Shown in pieces: positions 39,531-47,183 of a stretch of 64,000 nucleotides of DNA. The DNA is from Anaerolineales bacterium (GTDB lineage: Bacteria; Chloroflexota; Anaerolineae; Anaerolineales; Villigracilaceae). The notes under the pieces were generated by a model. The model did no database searches. It was not told the DNA's origin and saw only the letters and a program-made list of their open reading frames with translations. The stretch spans positions 1 through 64,000 of the forward strand of contig JADLBX010000032.1 in NCBI GenBank assembly GCA_020847435.1, written 5' to 3'. A program made the translations under genes and the position numbers. Positions within the stretch are counted from its first letter, which is position 1; every line of letters begins with the position of its first letter.

Positions 39531-39944
39531 ATGCCCACAAAAATACTTGTGATTGACGACGACGCCGCCGTCACCGACCTGCTCTCGCTCTTGTTAAAAT
39601 CGCAGGGCTTCGAAGTTGCCATAACCAACAACAGCGGCGATGGCTTGAACATGATCCGTGAAGATCAACCTGATCTGGTGGTGCTGGATTTGATGATGCC
39701 CGAAGTTGACGGGTGGGAAGTGTGCCGCGCGGTGCGCGCCTTCAGCCAAGTGCCGATCATCATCCTTTCGGCGTTGAACGATCCCTCGATGATCGCCAGC
39801 GTGCTGGACGCCGGCGCGGACGATTACCTCACCAAGCCGACGCCCAGTCGCGTGCTTGTCGCGCACATCAATCGCCTCGTCAAACGAAACGGTTCGCTTG
39901 GACACAACTCGATGGGGCAAGCGCCGCAGATGGCGACGACCTAA
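39531..39944 (+). CDS. Stand-alone response regulator receiver
   Basis: A 137-aa CheY-like receiver with acidic pocket DDDAA, phospho-acceptor Asp in VVLDLMMPEVDGWEV, Thr/Ser in IILSALND and Lys in YLTKP. A 20-residue tail has no output domain. A TATAAT box (39506-39511) lies close to the ATG and no ribosome-binding site is seen. No histidine kinase is adjacent. Confidence 0.9.
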   Translation: MPTKILVIDDDAAVTDLLSLLLKSQGFEVAITNNSGDGLNMIREDQPDLVVLDLMMPEVDGWEVCRAVRAFSQVPIIILSALNDPSMIASVLDAGADDYLTKPTPSRVLVAHINRLVKRNGSLGHNSMGQAPQMATT

Positions 39945-40012
39945 CCGCTTCTTTCCCCGACGTACGCCTGCTTCACCCATCCCCAGCCTTCACCGCCGGG
40001 GATGTTTTTTTT

Positions 40013-40044
40013 GTAGCGCAATTTGCTAAATTGCGTTAGCGCGT
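40013..40044. repeat. GCGCAATTTGCTAAATTGCG palindrome
   Basis: A short hairpin preceded by a T-run, between the convergent response-regulator and hydrolase genes; same core as 429-458. It may act as a terminator. Confidence 0.55.
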
Positions 40045-40048
40045 GCAA

Positions 40049-40816
40049 CTATCCCGCCAACCGCTTCAACGCCTCGGCGGTTTCCTTCACCGCCTCCATC
40101 ATCGGCAAATGACCCACGCCCTTCAACTCCACGTAATGCGCGTTCGGAGCGGATGCTTTCATTTCACGCCCGCGCTCGACCGAGACCAACGAATCCGCAT
40201 CGCCGTGGACGATGACGACGGGAAATTTGGCGCTCGCCAACAGCGACGATGTGTCCATGCGTTCCGCCATCGCCTTGAGCGCGCCGATAAACGCGGCAGG
40301 CTGTTGTCTTTGCATGATGGCGGTCACCGCGTTTTGATGTTCCTCGCTCGGCGAAAACTTGGGCTTCATCGTTTCCACCACGCCGCCGATTCCTTTTTCC
40401 GCCACCTCCGCCGCAGACTTGTAACGTCCCTCCTTGCGGTCGGGCGGGTCGGCGAGGGTTTGCGTCGAAACAAGTCCGAGCCCGTTTACTCGCTCTGGAT
40501 AACGATTTGCAAACGCCAGCGCGATATATCCGCCCATCGAATGTCCCGCAATTGCGGCTTTCTGAATGCCGAGATGATCGAGCAAGCCAGCGATATCCGA
40601 CGCAAAATCGTTCAGCGTGCATTGCGTATCCACTGTGGACGATTCTCCGAACCCGCGCAAGTCAGGCATGATGAGGTCGAACGTCCCATCGAGCGCTGGC
40701 GCGACAAAATCCCACGTGTGATGATCAAGGGGATACCCGTGCAATAGCACAAGCGGAGTTCCTTTGCCGCGTCGTTCAAAAGCGAGTTCGATGCCGTTGA
40801 TGTTTATTTTTTGCAT
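40049..40816 (-). CDS. Alpha/beta hydrolase
   Basis: A 255-aa hydrolase: oxyanion HGYPLDHHTW, MPDLRGFGES, nucleophile elbow AIAGHSMGGYIA (Ser), acid in VIVHGDADSLV and His in GVGHLPMME. This matches small esterase/peroxidase-like enzymes (3-oxoadipate enol-lactonase type plan), with no clue to substrate. AAAGGAG precedes the start. Confidence 0.88.
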   Translation of the reverse strand: MQKININGIELAFERRGKGTPLVLLHGYPLDHHTWDFVAPALDGTFDLIMPDLRGFGESSTVDTQCTLNDFASDIAGLLDHLGIQKAAIAGHSMGGYIALAFANRYPERVNGLGLVSTQTLADPPDRKEGRYKSAAEVAEKGIGGVVETMKPKFSPSEEHQNAVTAIMQRQQPAAFIGALKAMAERMDTSSLLASAKFPVVIVHGDADSLVSVERGREMKASAPNAHYVELKGVGHLPMMEAVKETAEALKRLAG

Positions 40817-40873
40817 TTTTTCTCCTTTGCTACTTGCTCGGACGGGGTCTCAGACCCCGTCCGAGCGGAAGCG

Positions 40874-41407
40874 TCATTTCCAATTCACCGCCACTTTCAA
40901 TTTACTTCCCATCTTCGAATAATAATTGACGAACCCATTGTCGCGCCCGAATTCGTACAAGCGGCGAGTCACATCCACGTCCGTTTTGCAATACTCGGCG
41001 ACTTTATCCAACTCGCCATCCCGAAACCATTTCACAGATTGCACGCCGTCGGCGGATTTCGTCGCGCCGAGAGTTGCCTTCGCCAGCGAATCCAAACTCA
41101 GGCGGAAACCGAGCGTGCGATAAATATCCTGCAACATGTCCGTTGTGCGGATGGAGCGCAGGTTCTCATTCGGCGCGTAGGGTTGGAGAACCGCGTAATC
41201 GAAGTTGAGGATGTTGAAGCCGATCACGCGGTCGGCGGATTTCAATTCGGCGACCAACGCCGCCGCGTCTTTTTCCCAGTACACGGCAAAATCATTCCGC
41301 GCCGTAGACCACGTCACGCCACAGGCGAGTAGAAGTTTCGATGGGTCCCGTCCGCCGACATCTTCAAATAACTTCTGCGTTTCGAGATCAAAATAGACAA
41401 TGTTCAT
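40874..41407 (-). CDS. DnaQ/YprB-like 3'-5' exonuclease
   Basis: A 177-aa RNase-H-fold exonuclease. Motif I is YFDLETQ with Asp and Glu, motif II GFNILNFDYAVL with Asp, and motif III YCKTDVDVTRRLY with Tyr/Asp, giving the DEDD set. Similar to small YprB-type nucleases. The acting substrate, DNA or RNA, is not clear. AGGAG precedes the ATG. Confidence 0.82.
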   Translation of the reverse strand: MNIVYFDLETQKLFEDVGGRDPSKLLLACGVTWSTARNDFAVYWEKDAAALVAELKSADRVIGFNILNFDYAVLQPYAPNENLRSIRTTDMLQDIYRTLGFRLSLDSLAKATLGATKSADGVQSVKWFRDGELDKVAEYCKTDVDVTRRLYEFGRDNGFVNYYSKMGSKLKVAVNWK

Positions 41408-41699
41408 AAATGCTCCTGTCGCCAGCCTTGACGCAGTGCAACTGCGTCAAGAACAAGAAATCCCAAAGACCCCGAAGGAATGTCAGAACATAACGGACTA
41501 TGTCATCCCTTCGGGATTTGAATTTGCTCGCGTTGTTTCTACAATCCTATCATCCCTTCGGGATTGAGGAAGGCAAATTTAGAAGTGATCTCAAAAATGT
41601 CATGCTGAGCGAAGCGAAGCATCTCTACCACCGAAATAAGAGACTCTTCGGTCGCAAGGATCGCTCCCTCAGAGTGACATGGTGTTTTTGAGACAGGTT
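41408..41699. repeat. Intergenic palindromes between the exonuclease and CCA genes
   Basis: The gap holds GACGCAGTGCAACTGCGTC (41430-41448), two ATCCCTTCGGGAT hairpins (around 41505 and 41555), and an element starting TGTCATGCTGAGCGAAGCG and ending GAGTGACA (41598-41680), a widely seen intergenic type. No gene is seen. Confidence 0.65.
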
Positions 41700-43337
41700 C
41701 TAGTTATCTTTGCCTTGCTCTGCCATTTTGCGCGCAAGTGTCAAAGCTTGTTCGCGGGTGGAGATTTCACCGACAGCCTGACCCTCGCGGATGGCTTCGA
41801 GCAACCGACCGACGATTCGCCCCGACTCTAAATTGAGTTCCTTCATCAACTCGTGTCCGTCCAGCAGGCGCGGCGGGGCGACGGTTTCTTCGCGTTTCTC
41901 CCAGTAATTTTCAAGGAAGATGCTCGAAATTTTCAATGCCGAATCCCAGAGTTCAGCCGTCAGCGATTTGTCGCGGGTGCCGCGCAGGTCGGCGAGACCG
42001 AGCAGGACGAGATCCACGCCTGCTTCGCCCGCGTCGCGGAAAAAGCGGTAAATGGATTTACGCGTCGGCTCACGCTTTTTTTCGTTCAGTTGCGTCGTGA
42101 AAAAATGGAAACGCATGTGGTTGAAGACGATCTTCTTGATGCGTTGGATCTCGTCGTTGCTGAGGTTGAAGGCGTGCGCGCGCTTGGATGCGACCTGCGC
42201 GCCTTTCACGTCGTGGTCGAAAAAGCGGATGCGTCCAGTGTAGTCCACGGATTTGGTGGCGGGCTTCTCCACGTCGTGATACAACGTGGCAAAAAACAGC
42301 GCGGCGCGGACGGAGCGATCCGTGTTGAGGGATTCGACGAAATGGGCGGCGAACTTTTCGCGATACTTTCCAAGCGTGGCAATCAACGCGGCAAGGAAAG
42401 GATCGTCGCTTGATTCAGTTTCAAGCGCGGCAAGGATTCCCTCGAGATAGCCCAACACTTTCAACGTGTGTTCCCAAACGTCGAACACGTGCGGAGGAGA
42501 TTGCTCGCATCCCTTCATTGCAGTGAGTTCGGGCAGGAGATGAGGAAACACGCCGAGCATTTCCAGCGCGCGGACGGACGAGTCAGGTTTGGGACCCTCG
42601 AGGATTTTGAACAACTCGTCGCGTTGACGTTCGGGCGAGACGTTCGGCAACAGAGACGCGGCGTCTTTCATTGCGTTGCGCGTGGCGAGGTCAATTTTGA
42701 AATCGAACGCCGCGGCGAGGCGGACGCCGCGCAAAATGCGGATCGGGTCGTCGCTCAACGAGGTGGGTGAGCAGGCGCGGATGATTTTGGAGCGGATGTC
42801 GTCCGCGCCGTTGAGCGGATCAATGATCGAGCTTGTGCGGAGGTCGTACGCGATGGCGTTGATCGTGAAATCTCTCGCGCGCAAATCGTCTTCGAGTTTA
42901 TCGCCGCCGCGAAAGGTGGCGAAGTCGAGGAAGATGCGTGAGTTGTCCGCTTCGGTGACGATAACGCGTCCTGTGTCGCGTTGTTCGTCGAGGATCATGA
43001 AGTTGGCGTCGAGAGCGCGGGCAACGCGTCGGGCGAGGGAAATGCCGCCCGAAGGCGAGGCAAAATCAAAGTCGGGAGAGAAGCGGTTGAGGTACAAATC
43101 CCGCACTGCGCCGCCGACGAGGTAGATTTCCTGATTCGGCAGCGCGTCTCGGACTTTATCCAAAAGAGGCGGATGTGAAAATTGAAGCGGCATGTAAATG
43201 ATTTCGAGTTTTTCTTTGTGACGGCTGGTCTGCGCGGCGTGAAGCGCTTGCTCGGGCGTTCCTCCCTGTGCGACGATTTTTCCGCGAATGCGGGCAACCC
43301 AGCGACCAGCGTAAGCGGTTTGCGAATCGTCTTGCAT
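41700..43337 (-). CDS. cca: CCA-adding tRNA nucleotidyltransferase / poly(A) polymerase family with N-terminal extension
   Basis: About 545 aa. The polymerase part begins with YLVGGAVRDLYLNR and the metal-binding DFDFA (about 75-98), followed by RRIxxxR-type helices (DDPIRILRGVRLAAAF) and the HD motif in LYHDVEKPATK (about 345), ending with a helical tail. Before the core, residues 1-50 (GRWVARIRGKIVAQGGTPEQALHAAQ) form a small separate domain not found in standard enzymes. Starts at ATG 43337, 5 nt beyond the hpt stop. Either CCA addition or poly(A) synthesis is possible. Confidence 0.85.
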   Translation of the reverse strand: MQDDSQTAYAGRWVARIRGKIVAQGGTPEQALHAAQTSRHKEKLEIIYMPLQFSHPPLLDKVRDALPNQEIYLVGGAVRDLYLNRFSPDFDFASPSGGISLARRVARALDANFMILDEQRDTGRVIVTEADNSRIFLDFATFRGGDKLEDDLRARDFTINAIAYDLRTSSIIDPLNGADDIRSKIIRACSPTSLSDDPIRILRGVRLAAAFDFKIDLATRNAMKDAASLLPNVSPERQRDELFKILEGPKPDSSVRALEMLGVFPHLLPELTAMKGCEQSPPHVFDVWEHTLKVLGYLEGILAALETESSDDPFLAALIATLGKYREKFAAHFVESLNTDRSVRAALFFATLYHDVEKPATKSVDYTGRIRFFDHDVKGAQVASKRAHAFNLSNDEIQRIKKIVFNHMRFHFFTTQLNEKKREPTRKSIYRFFRDAGEAGVDLVLLGLADLRGTRDKSLTAELWDSALKISSIFLENYWEKREETVAPPRLLDGHELMKELNLESGRIVGRLLEAIREGQAVGEISTREQALTLARKMAEQGKDN

Positions 43338-43342
43338 GTGAA

Positions 43343-43897
43343 TCAATCGTGCTTATATTTTTCCAGATCGACCACGCCGACGAAGGGGAGGTTGCGATAG
43401 TATTCGTCGAGGTCGAGACCGTAACCGAAGACGAATTTGTTTGGGATTTCGAAGCCGCGATAGTGGATGGGGACGACCGCCTCGCGTCGTTCGGGCTTGT
43501 CGAGCAGCGCGCAGACTTTGAGCGTGCGCGGCTGGCGGACTTGAAGCAACTCGAGCACCGAGGCGATGGTGTTGCCGCTGTCCACGATGTCTTCGACGAG
43601 CAGGACGTCTTTGTCGCGGATGTCCATTTGCAAGTCCATGGCGACGCGCACCGCGCCGCTTGACTCTCGTTTGCCCGCGCCATACGACGAGACCGCCATG
43701 AAATCCATCATGTGCGGCGCGGTGATGTTGCGGCTGAGGTCAACGAGGAACGGCACGCCGCCTCGTAAAATGCAAACGAGGAGCAAGTTGCCGTCGGGAT
43801 AGTCCGCGCTGATCTCCGCGCCGAGTTCAGCGATGCGAGATTGGAGTGATTCTGCGTTGATGAGAATTTCGGAAAGAATATCGTGATAATCTTGCAT
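43343..43897 (-). CDS. hpt: Hypoxanthine phosphoribosyltransferase
   Basis: A 184-aa purine-salvage enzyme converting hypoxanthine or guanine with PRPP to nucleotides. PRPP-binding motif VLLVEDIVDSGNTIASVLELL, the flexible loop SYGAGKRESSG and FVFGYGLDLDEYYRNLPFVGVV at the C-terminus are clear. It lies 5 nt before the CCA-enzyme start, so the two are likely co-transcribed. Confidence 0.95.
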   Translation of the reverse strand: MQDYHDILSEILINAESLQSRIAELGAEISADYPDGNLLLVCILRGGVPFLVDLSRNITAPHMMDFMAVSSYGAGKRESSGAVRVAMDLQMDIRDKDVLLVEDIVDSGNTIASVLELLQVRQPRTLKVCALLDKPERREAVVPIHYRGFEIPNKFVFGYGLDLDEYYRNLPFVGVVDLEKYKHD

Positions 43898-43933
43898 ACT
43901 TGTTTACCTGCTCACCTTACGTAGTTTTGTTCG

Positions 43934-44008
43934 TACCGCGAGACTGCGAAGCGTCTCGCCTTTTCGTTGTTTCTTGCGCAAGAGCGACATAAATGTCGCG
44001 TTACGATT
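43934..44008. repeat. GTACCGCGAGAC / GCGACATAAATGTCGCG palindromes
   Basis: Two adjacent short hairpins of the TACCGC...GCGTTACG type in the hpt-tdk gap. Similar ones stand at 63655-63735. Confidence 0.5.
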
Positions 44009-44077
44009 CCCAATTTCATTTATTGTGTGTAGGGTGAGTTACCTGTTTACGTGTCTACTTGTTTCCTTGTTTGCACA

Positions 44078-44647
44078 TCAACGCGGGACTTCGTGGTGCT
44101 CACGACACCGCGCTTCGTACATTTCCGCCGCGCCGACGATCACCACAGGATCATCAAATCTAGCAGGCTTCCCGTTGACAAGTCTCTGCGTGCGCGAGGC
44201 TTCTCCGCCGCAGACCATGCAAATGGCATGGAGTTTGTCCACTTCCTCGGCGATTGACATCAAAATCGGCATCGGACCGAATGGCTCGCCGCGGAAGTCC
44301 GTGTCCAAGCCTGCGGCAATGACGCGTATGCCGCGTGAGGCAAGTTCGCGCGAGACGGGGACAACCTCAGGGTCGAAGAACTGCGCCTCGTCAATGCCGA
44401 CGACGGTTGTGTCTTTGTCTATCTTGCTGAGAATCTCGGTCGCTTTTTCGATGGGGATGGCGTCGAAGTCCGAGCCCGCGTGCGACGTGACCTTTTCCAC
44501 CGCGTAGCGGATGTCAATGGCGGGTTTGAACACCTGCACCTTTTGCTTGGCAATCGTCGCACGGACGAGACGACGAATCAACTCATCCGTCTTGCCGCTA
44601 AACATCGAACCGCAAACTACTTCAATGGAACCGTGAGTGTGTTTCAT
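44078..44647 (-). CDS. tdk: Thymidine kinase
   Basis: A 189-aa type II thymidine kinase: P-loop [22 protein letters not shown] motif, lasso/thymidine region and zinc-binding Cys pairs in [10 protein letters not shown] and EARCREHHE. It phosphorylates thymidine to dTMP for salvage. AAAGGAT precedes the start. Confidence 0.95.
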   Translation of the reverse strand: MKHTHGSIEVVCGSMFSGKTDELIRRLVRATIAKQKVQVFKPAIDIRYAVEKVTSHAGSDFDAIPIEKATEILSKIDKDTTVVGIDEAQFFDPEVVPVSRELASRGIRVIAAGLDTDFRGEPFGPMPILMSIAEEVDKLHAICMVCGGEASRTQRLVNGKPARFDDPVVIVGAAEMYEARCREHHEVPR

Positions 44648-44672
44648 AAATCCTTTGGGTTGTGAAGAACTT

Positions 44673-44741
44673 CAGCCGCGAATCTCACGAATTGGCGCGA
44701 ATTAGGAAGTTTTTTTTCGTGAAATTCGCGTAATTCGCGGC
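44673..44741. repeat. GAATTCGCG-rich repeat
   Basis: CGCGAATCTCACGAATTGG and TCGTGAAATTCGCGTAATTCGCGG fold back on each other. Second member of the 5607-5700 family, upstream of tdk. Confidence 0.55.
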
Positions 44742-44756
44742 AATGGGTTTAACAAA

Positions 44757-44788
44757 AACAGGCAGACGTTTTCACATCTGCCTGTAAG
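44757..44788 (-). terminator. Terminator of the rplU-rpmA-rpmE operon
   Basis: ACAGGCAGA/TCTGCCTGT stem; on the minus strand it is followed by TTTTTGTT. It lies 75 nt after the rpmE stop. Confidence 0.8.
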
Positions 44789-44862
44789 TTTACCTGAGTT
44801 TATTCAATTCGCAAGGAATTAGACTTATGATGTCCAGCAGATGTTCTGCTGGACAACGCGGC

Positions 44863-45330
44863 TTACGCCGCGGCTTCGGGGAGTTCGTAACCCAGCGAGC
44901 GGAGTTTCTTCTTCGCCGCCGTCAACGACGCCTGACCAAAACCAGCGACAGCCAATATCGCATCATTGCCGCCGTTCAACTTCTCAAGGAACTGACCGAC
45001 GTTCGTGATGCCAGCCGCTTTGAGCGCTTCGGTCGCGCGAGCCGCCAGACCGAGATCCTCGATCAGACGCTCAGGCGAACCTTTCAATTCCTCTTTCACC
45101 TTCTGCTGTTCCACATACGTCTGGCGGACAGACAACTTCTTATAGAAGCGATCCACCTGACCTTCGATGTCGAGCAGGCGTGAAGCCTCGCCCGTAAAGA
45201 ACGGATGGCAGCTTCCGCAAATGTCCACACGGAATTCTTTCTTTGTCGAACCCGTCGTCCACGTGCGGCCGCACGAAGCGCAAGTTACTTTTGCGTCGGG
45301 GAAATAAGTCGGATGAATATCGGGCTTCAT
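44863..45330 (-). CDS. rpmE: 50S ribosomal protein L31 fused to an alpha-CTD-like domain
   Basis: A 155-aa protein, twice the usual L31 length. Residues 1-70 are normal zinc-type L31 (MKPDIHPTYFPDAKVTCASCG, CGSCHPFFTG). Residues about 85-152 (SPERLIEDLGLAARATEALKAAGI, then GFGQASLTAAKKKLRSLGYEL) follow the pattern of the RNA polymerase alpha C-terminal domain, a helix-hairpin-helix fold. No frameshift is involved. It may give L31 extra RNA/DNA contact. The gene ends the rplU-rpmA-rpmE operon, beginning 1 nt after rpmA stops. Confidence 0.9.
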   Translation of the reverse strand: MKPDIHPTYFPDAKVTCASCGRTWTTGSTKKEFRVDICGSCHPFFTGEASRLLDIEGQVDRFYKKLSVRQTYVEQQKVKEELKGSPERLIEDLGLAARATEALKAAGITNVGQFLEKLNGGNDAILAVAGFGQASLTAAKKKLRSLGYELPEAAA

Positions 45331-45331
45331 G

Positions 45332-45592
45332 TTAAGCCTCCGCTTGCGCGACGATGTTCACGCGTTTCTGTCCACGGATCACGTCGTACATCACCACGCC
45401 GTCGGCGGTGGCGAACAATGTGTCGTCCTTGCCAGCCTTCACGTTCAGACCAGGTTTGATCTTCGTGCCGCGCTGGCGCACCAAAATATTTCCCGAAAGC
45501 ACAAACTGACCTGCGTAACGCTTCACGCCGAGTCGTTGTGAATTTGAATCTCGTCCGTTGCGGGTTGAGCCCGCGCCTGTTTTATGTGCCAT
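45332..45592 (-). CDS. rpmA: 50S ribosomal protein L27
   Basis: An 86-aa L27 starting [17 protein letters not shown], whose N-terminal tail reaches the peptidyl-transferase centre; [13 protein letters not shown] is also typical. The start is not preceded by the cleavable leader found in Firmicutes. It lies between rplU and rpmE. Confidence 0.97.
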   Translation of the reverse strand: MAHKTGAGSTRNGRDSNSQRLGVKRYAGQFVLSGNILVRQRGTKIKPGLNVKAGKDDTLFATADGVVMYDVIRGQKRVNIVAQAEA

Positions 45593-45601
45593 GGTTACCT
45601 C

Positions 45602-46117
45602 TTACTTTTTCTTGGAATCCGACTTTTTGGATGAAGACTTGCTGGCGGACTCTTTCTTCGCGGGAGCCTTCTTTGCAGGTGACTTAGCCGCTTCTTTCTT
45701 GACTTTCGGCTGCTTCTCCGACTTCGGCTTCATCTCAGCCTCAGCGACCTCCACCTCAGCCGCCTTCTCGACCTTCGGCTCTTCCACCTTGCGTTTCTCG
45801 CCAGGCTTGCCGATGAAGTCCACCATCAACAACGTGTACTGCTGGCGGTGTCCGCCGCGCACGCGGATGCGTTTCTTCGGGCGATACTTGAAACGGTCAA
45901 TTTTCGGACCACGGATATGATCCATGACCGTGACCTTGACTTCGATGCCGCTGACGGTGGGGGTTCCGACCACGACCTCATCGCCGTCTGCCATGAGCAG
46001 GACGCGTTCAAGGTCGAATTTCTTGCCCGCTTCCACGGGCAGGCGATCCACTTCGATGGTTCGCCCTTCGACGGCGCGGAATTGCTTGCCGCCGCTTTCA
46101 ACGATTGCAAATCTCAT
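45602..46117 (-). CDS. rplU: 50S ribosomal protein L21 with a Lys/Ala-rich tail
   Basis: The first about 103 residues are ordinary L21 (MRFAIVESGGKQFRAVEGR, RPKKRIRVRGGHRQQYT). A 65-residue extension of Lys, Ala, Pro, Ser and Glu follows, histone-H1-like (KSPAKKAPAKKES). The tail is encoded without frame change. GGAGAAAAAA precedes the ATG. First gene of the operon, with a consensus promoter 160 nt upstream. Confidence 0.95.
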   Translation of the reverse strand: MRFAIVESGGKQFRAVEGRTIEVDRLPVEAGKKFDLERVLLMADGDEVVVGTPTVSGIEVKVTVMDHIRGPKIDRFKYRPKKRIRVRGGHRQQYTLLMVDFIGKPGEKRKVEEPKVEKAAEVEVAEAEMKPKSEKQPKVKKEAAKSPAKKAPAKKESASKSSSKKSDSKKK

Positions 46118-46275
46118 TTTTTTCTCCAGTCATTCACTTCGCCAGTCGCCTGCGGGTTTCACCAGAGTTCTGGCGGCAGTTGCACTGTCGCCTGACCATC
46201 GCCTGCGAACGGGGAAGCTGGGTTGATACATACAACCGCCCTAGCGAAACCAACTGCTGAGGCAGAAGCGGGCAG
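46118..46275 (-). promoter_or_regulatory. Leader of the rplU operon
   Basis: The about 150-nt leader has GGTTG...CAACC and CAGTTGCACTG hairpins. It might bind L21 or another ribosomal protein for feedback control, as L21 leaders do in other phyla, but no specific leader motif could be confirmed. Confidence 0.35.
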
Positions 46276-46304
46276 ATTATACATGCGGGGTGAGGATGTG
46301 TCAA
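46276..46304 (-). promoter_or_regulatory. Consensus promoter of the rplU operon
   Basis: On the minus strand TTGACA, 17-bp spacer, TATAAT: an exact sigma-70-type consensus. Confidence 0.9.
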
Positions 46305-46312
46305 CAGGTGGA

Positions 46313-46411
46313 TGTCATTGCGAGGAAGCCCGAAGGGCTGACGAAGCAATCTCCACCACCGTGAGGAGATTGCTTCGTCGCGAAGAGCAAGAGCGCTCCT
46401 CCCAACGACAT
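46313..46411. repeat. TGTCATTGCGAG element, second copy
   Basis: A 99-bp inverted repeat matching the 14194-14282 copy at both ends, with GAAGCAATCTC/GAGATTGCTTC arms. It lies just upstream of the rplU promoter. Confidence 0.75.
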
Positions 46412-46522
46412 GTTGGGGCGGCGACGCGTTGAGGGTGCGTCGCACTCTGAGGACGAGAAAACGCCGACCCGTGTGGTGCGACGCACTTTAGGCGAACCAG
46501 CCTCACCCTGCGAAAGAACCGT

Positions 46523-46990
46523 CTATCCCTTTGGCAGAATCGAAGTTAACGTCCGTGTCACACTCTGCAACGCGCCCGCGTGTCCCTTAATCTTATTCAC
46601 GTCGCCCGTCTTCAATCCCGATTGCACTTCGGTGATCGTCTTCGACGTGGTCGCCTGATTGTCAATGATCTTTTGCGTGATGCTTTCGAGATTGATGAGC
46701 AGTTGCAAAATATTTTTCGGGATGATCGGCAGACCTTTTGCGATGGGGAGCAAGCCGTCGAGGATGTTGTTGGCGATGCCCGCATATTTCACCGTGAGCG
46801 TGTGCAGCGAGCCGATGGAATTGGTGAGTTCGAGGGCGATCTCTTGAATGGCGTCGATCATGTTCTTGTGGTCTTGGATCATTTTGCCGATGTCGTTCAA
46901 CGAGTCGGTGAGCTTGTCTGAAAACTTCACGTACGAAACGGGCGCGGTGGCGGCTCCTACTCGGGCGGTGGGGCGGATGGTGGTGGGCAT
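46523..46990 (-). CDS. Conserved helical protein, 155 aa, unknown
   Basis: ATG 46990 (MPTTIRPTARVG) follows AGGAGAAAAATC, better than the track's start. The product is a soluble, heptad-rich helical protein (SDKLTDSLNDIGKMIQDHKN, LINLESITQKIIDN), likely coiled coil or four-helix bundle, with no Cys and no enzyme motif. I do not recognise the family. It is divergent from helicase A, with the two promoters back to back at 47116-47177. Confidence 0.72.
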   Translation of the reverse strand: MPTTIRPTARVGAATAPVSYVKFSDKLTDSLNDIGKMIQDHKNMIDAIQEIALELTNSIGSLHTLTVKYAGIANNILDGLLPIAKGLPIIPKNILQLLINLESITQKIIDNQATTSKTITEVQSGLKTGDVNKIKGHAGALQSVTRTLTSILPKG

Positions 46991-47115
46991 GATTTTTCTC
47001 CTGTGGTTTGAATTTGCGCGGCACCACAGTTCATGCGACAGTTGCACTGTCGCATGTGCCTTGAGGCGGCGCAACCGCAACAAGAACTATTTTTGTGAGC
47101 CGCTGATTTTGCGCA

Positions 47116-47177
47116 ACTATACATTAGTTTGGATTTGAACACAACGCATTGACAAACCTTCGTGACTACTGTACCCT
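47116..47177. promoter_or_regulatory. Divergent promoters of the helical protein and helicase A
   Basis: Minus strand: TTGTGT, 17 bp, TATAGT (47116-47144). Plus strand: TTGACA (47149-47154), 17 bp, TACCCT (47172-47177). The plus-strand start point would fall on the ATG at 47184 itself, so helicase A mRNA is probably leaderless. Confidence 0.7.
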
Positions 47178-47183
47178 CGCTTC

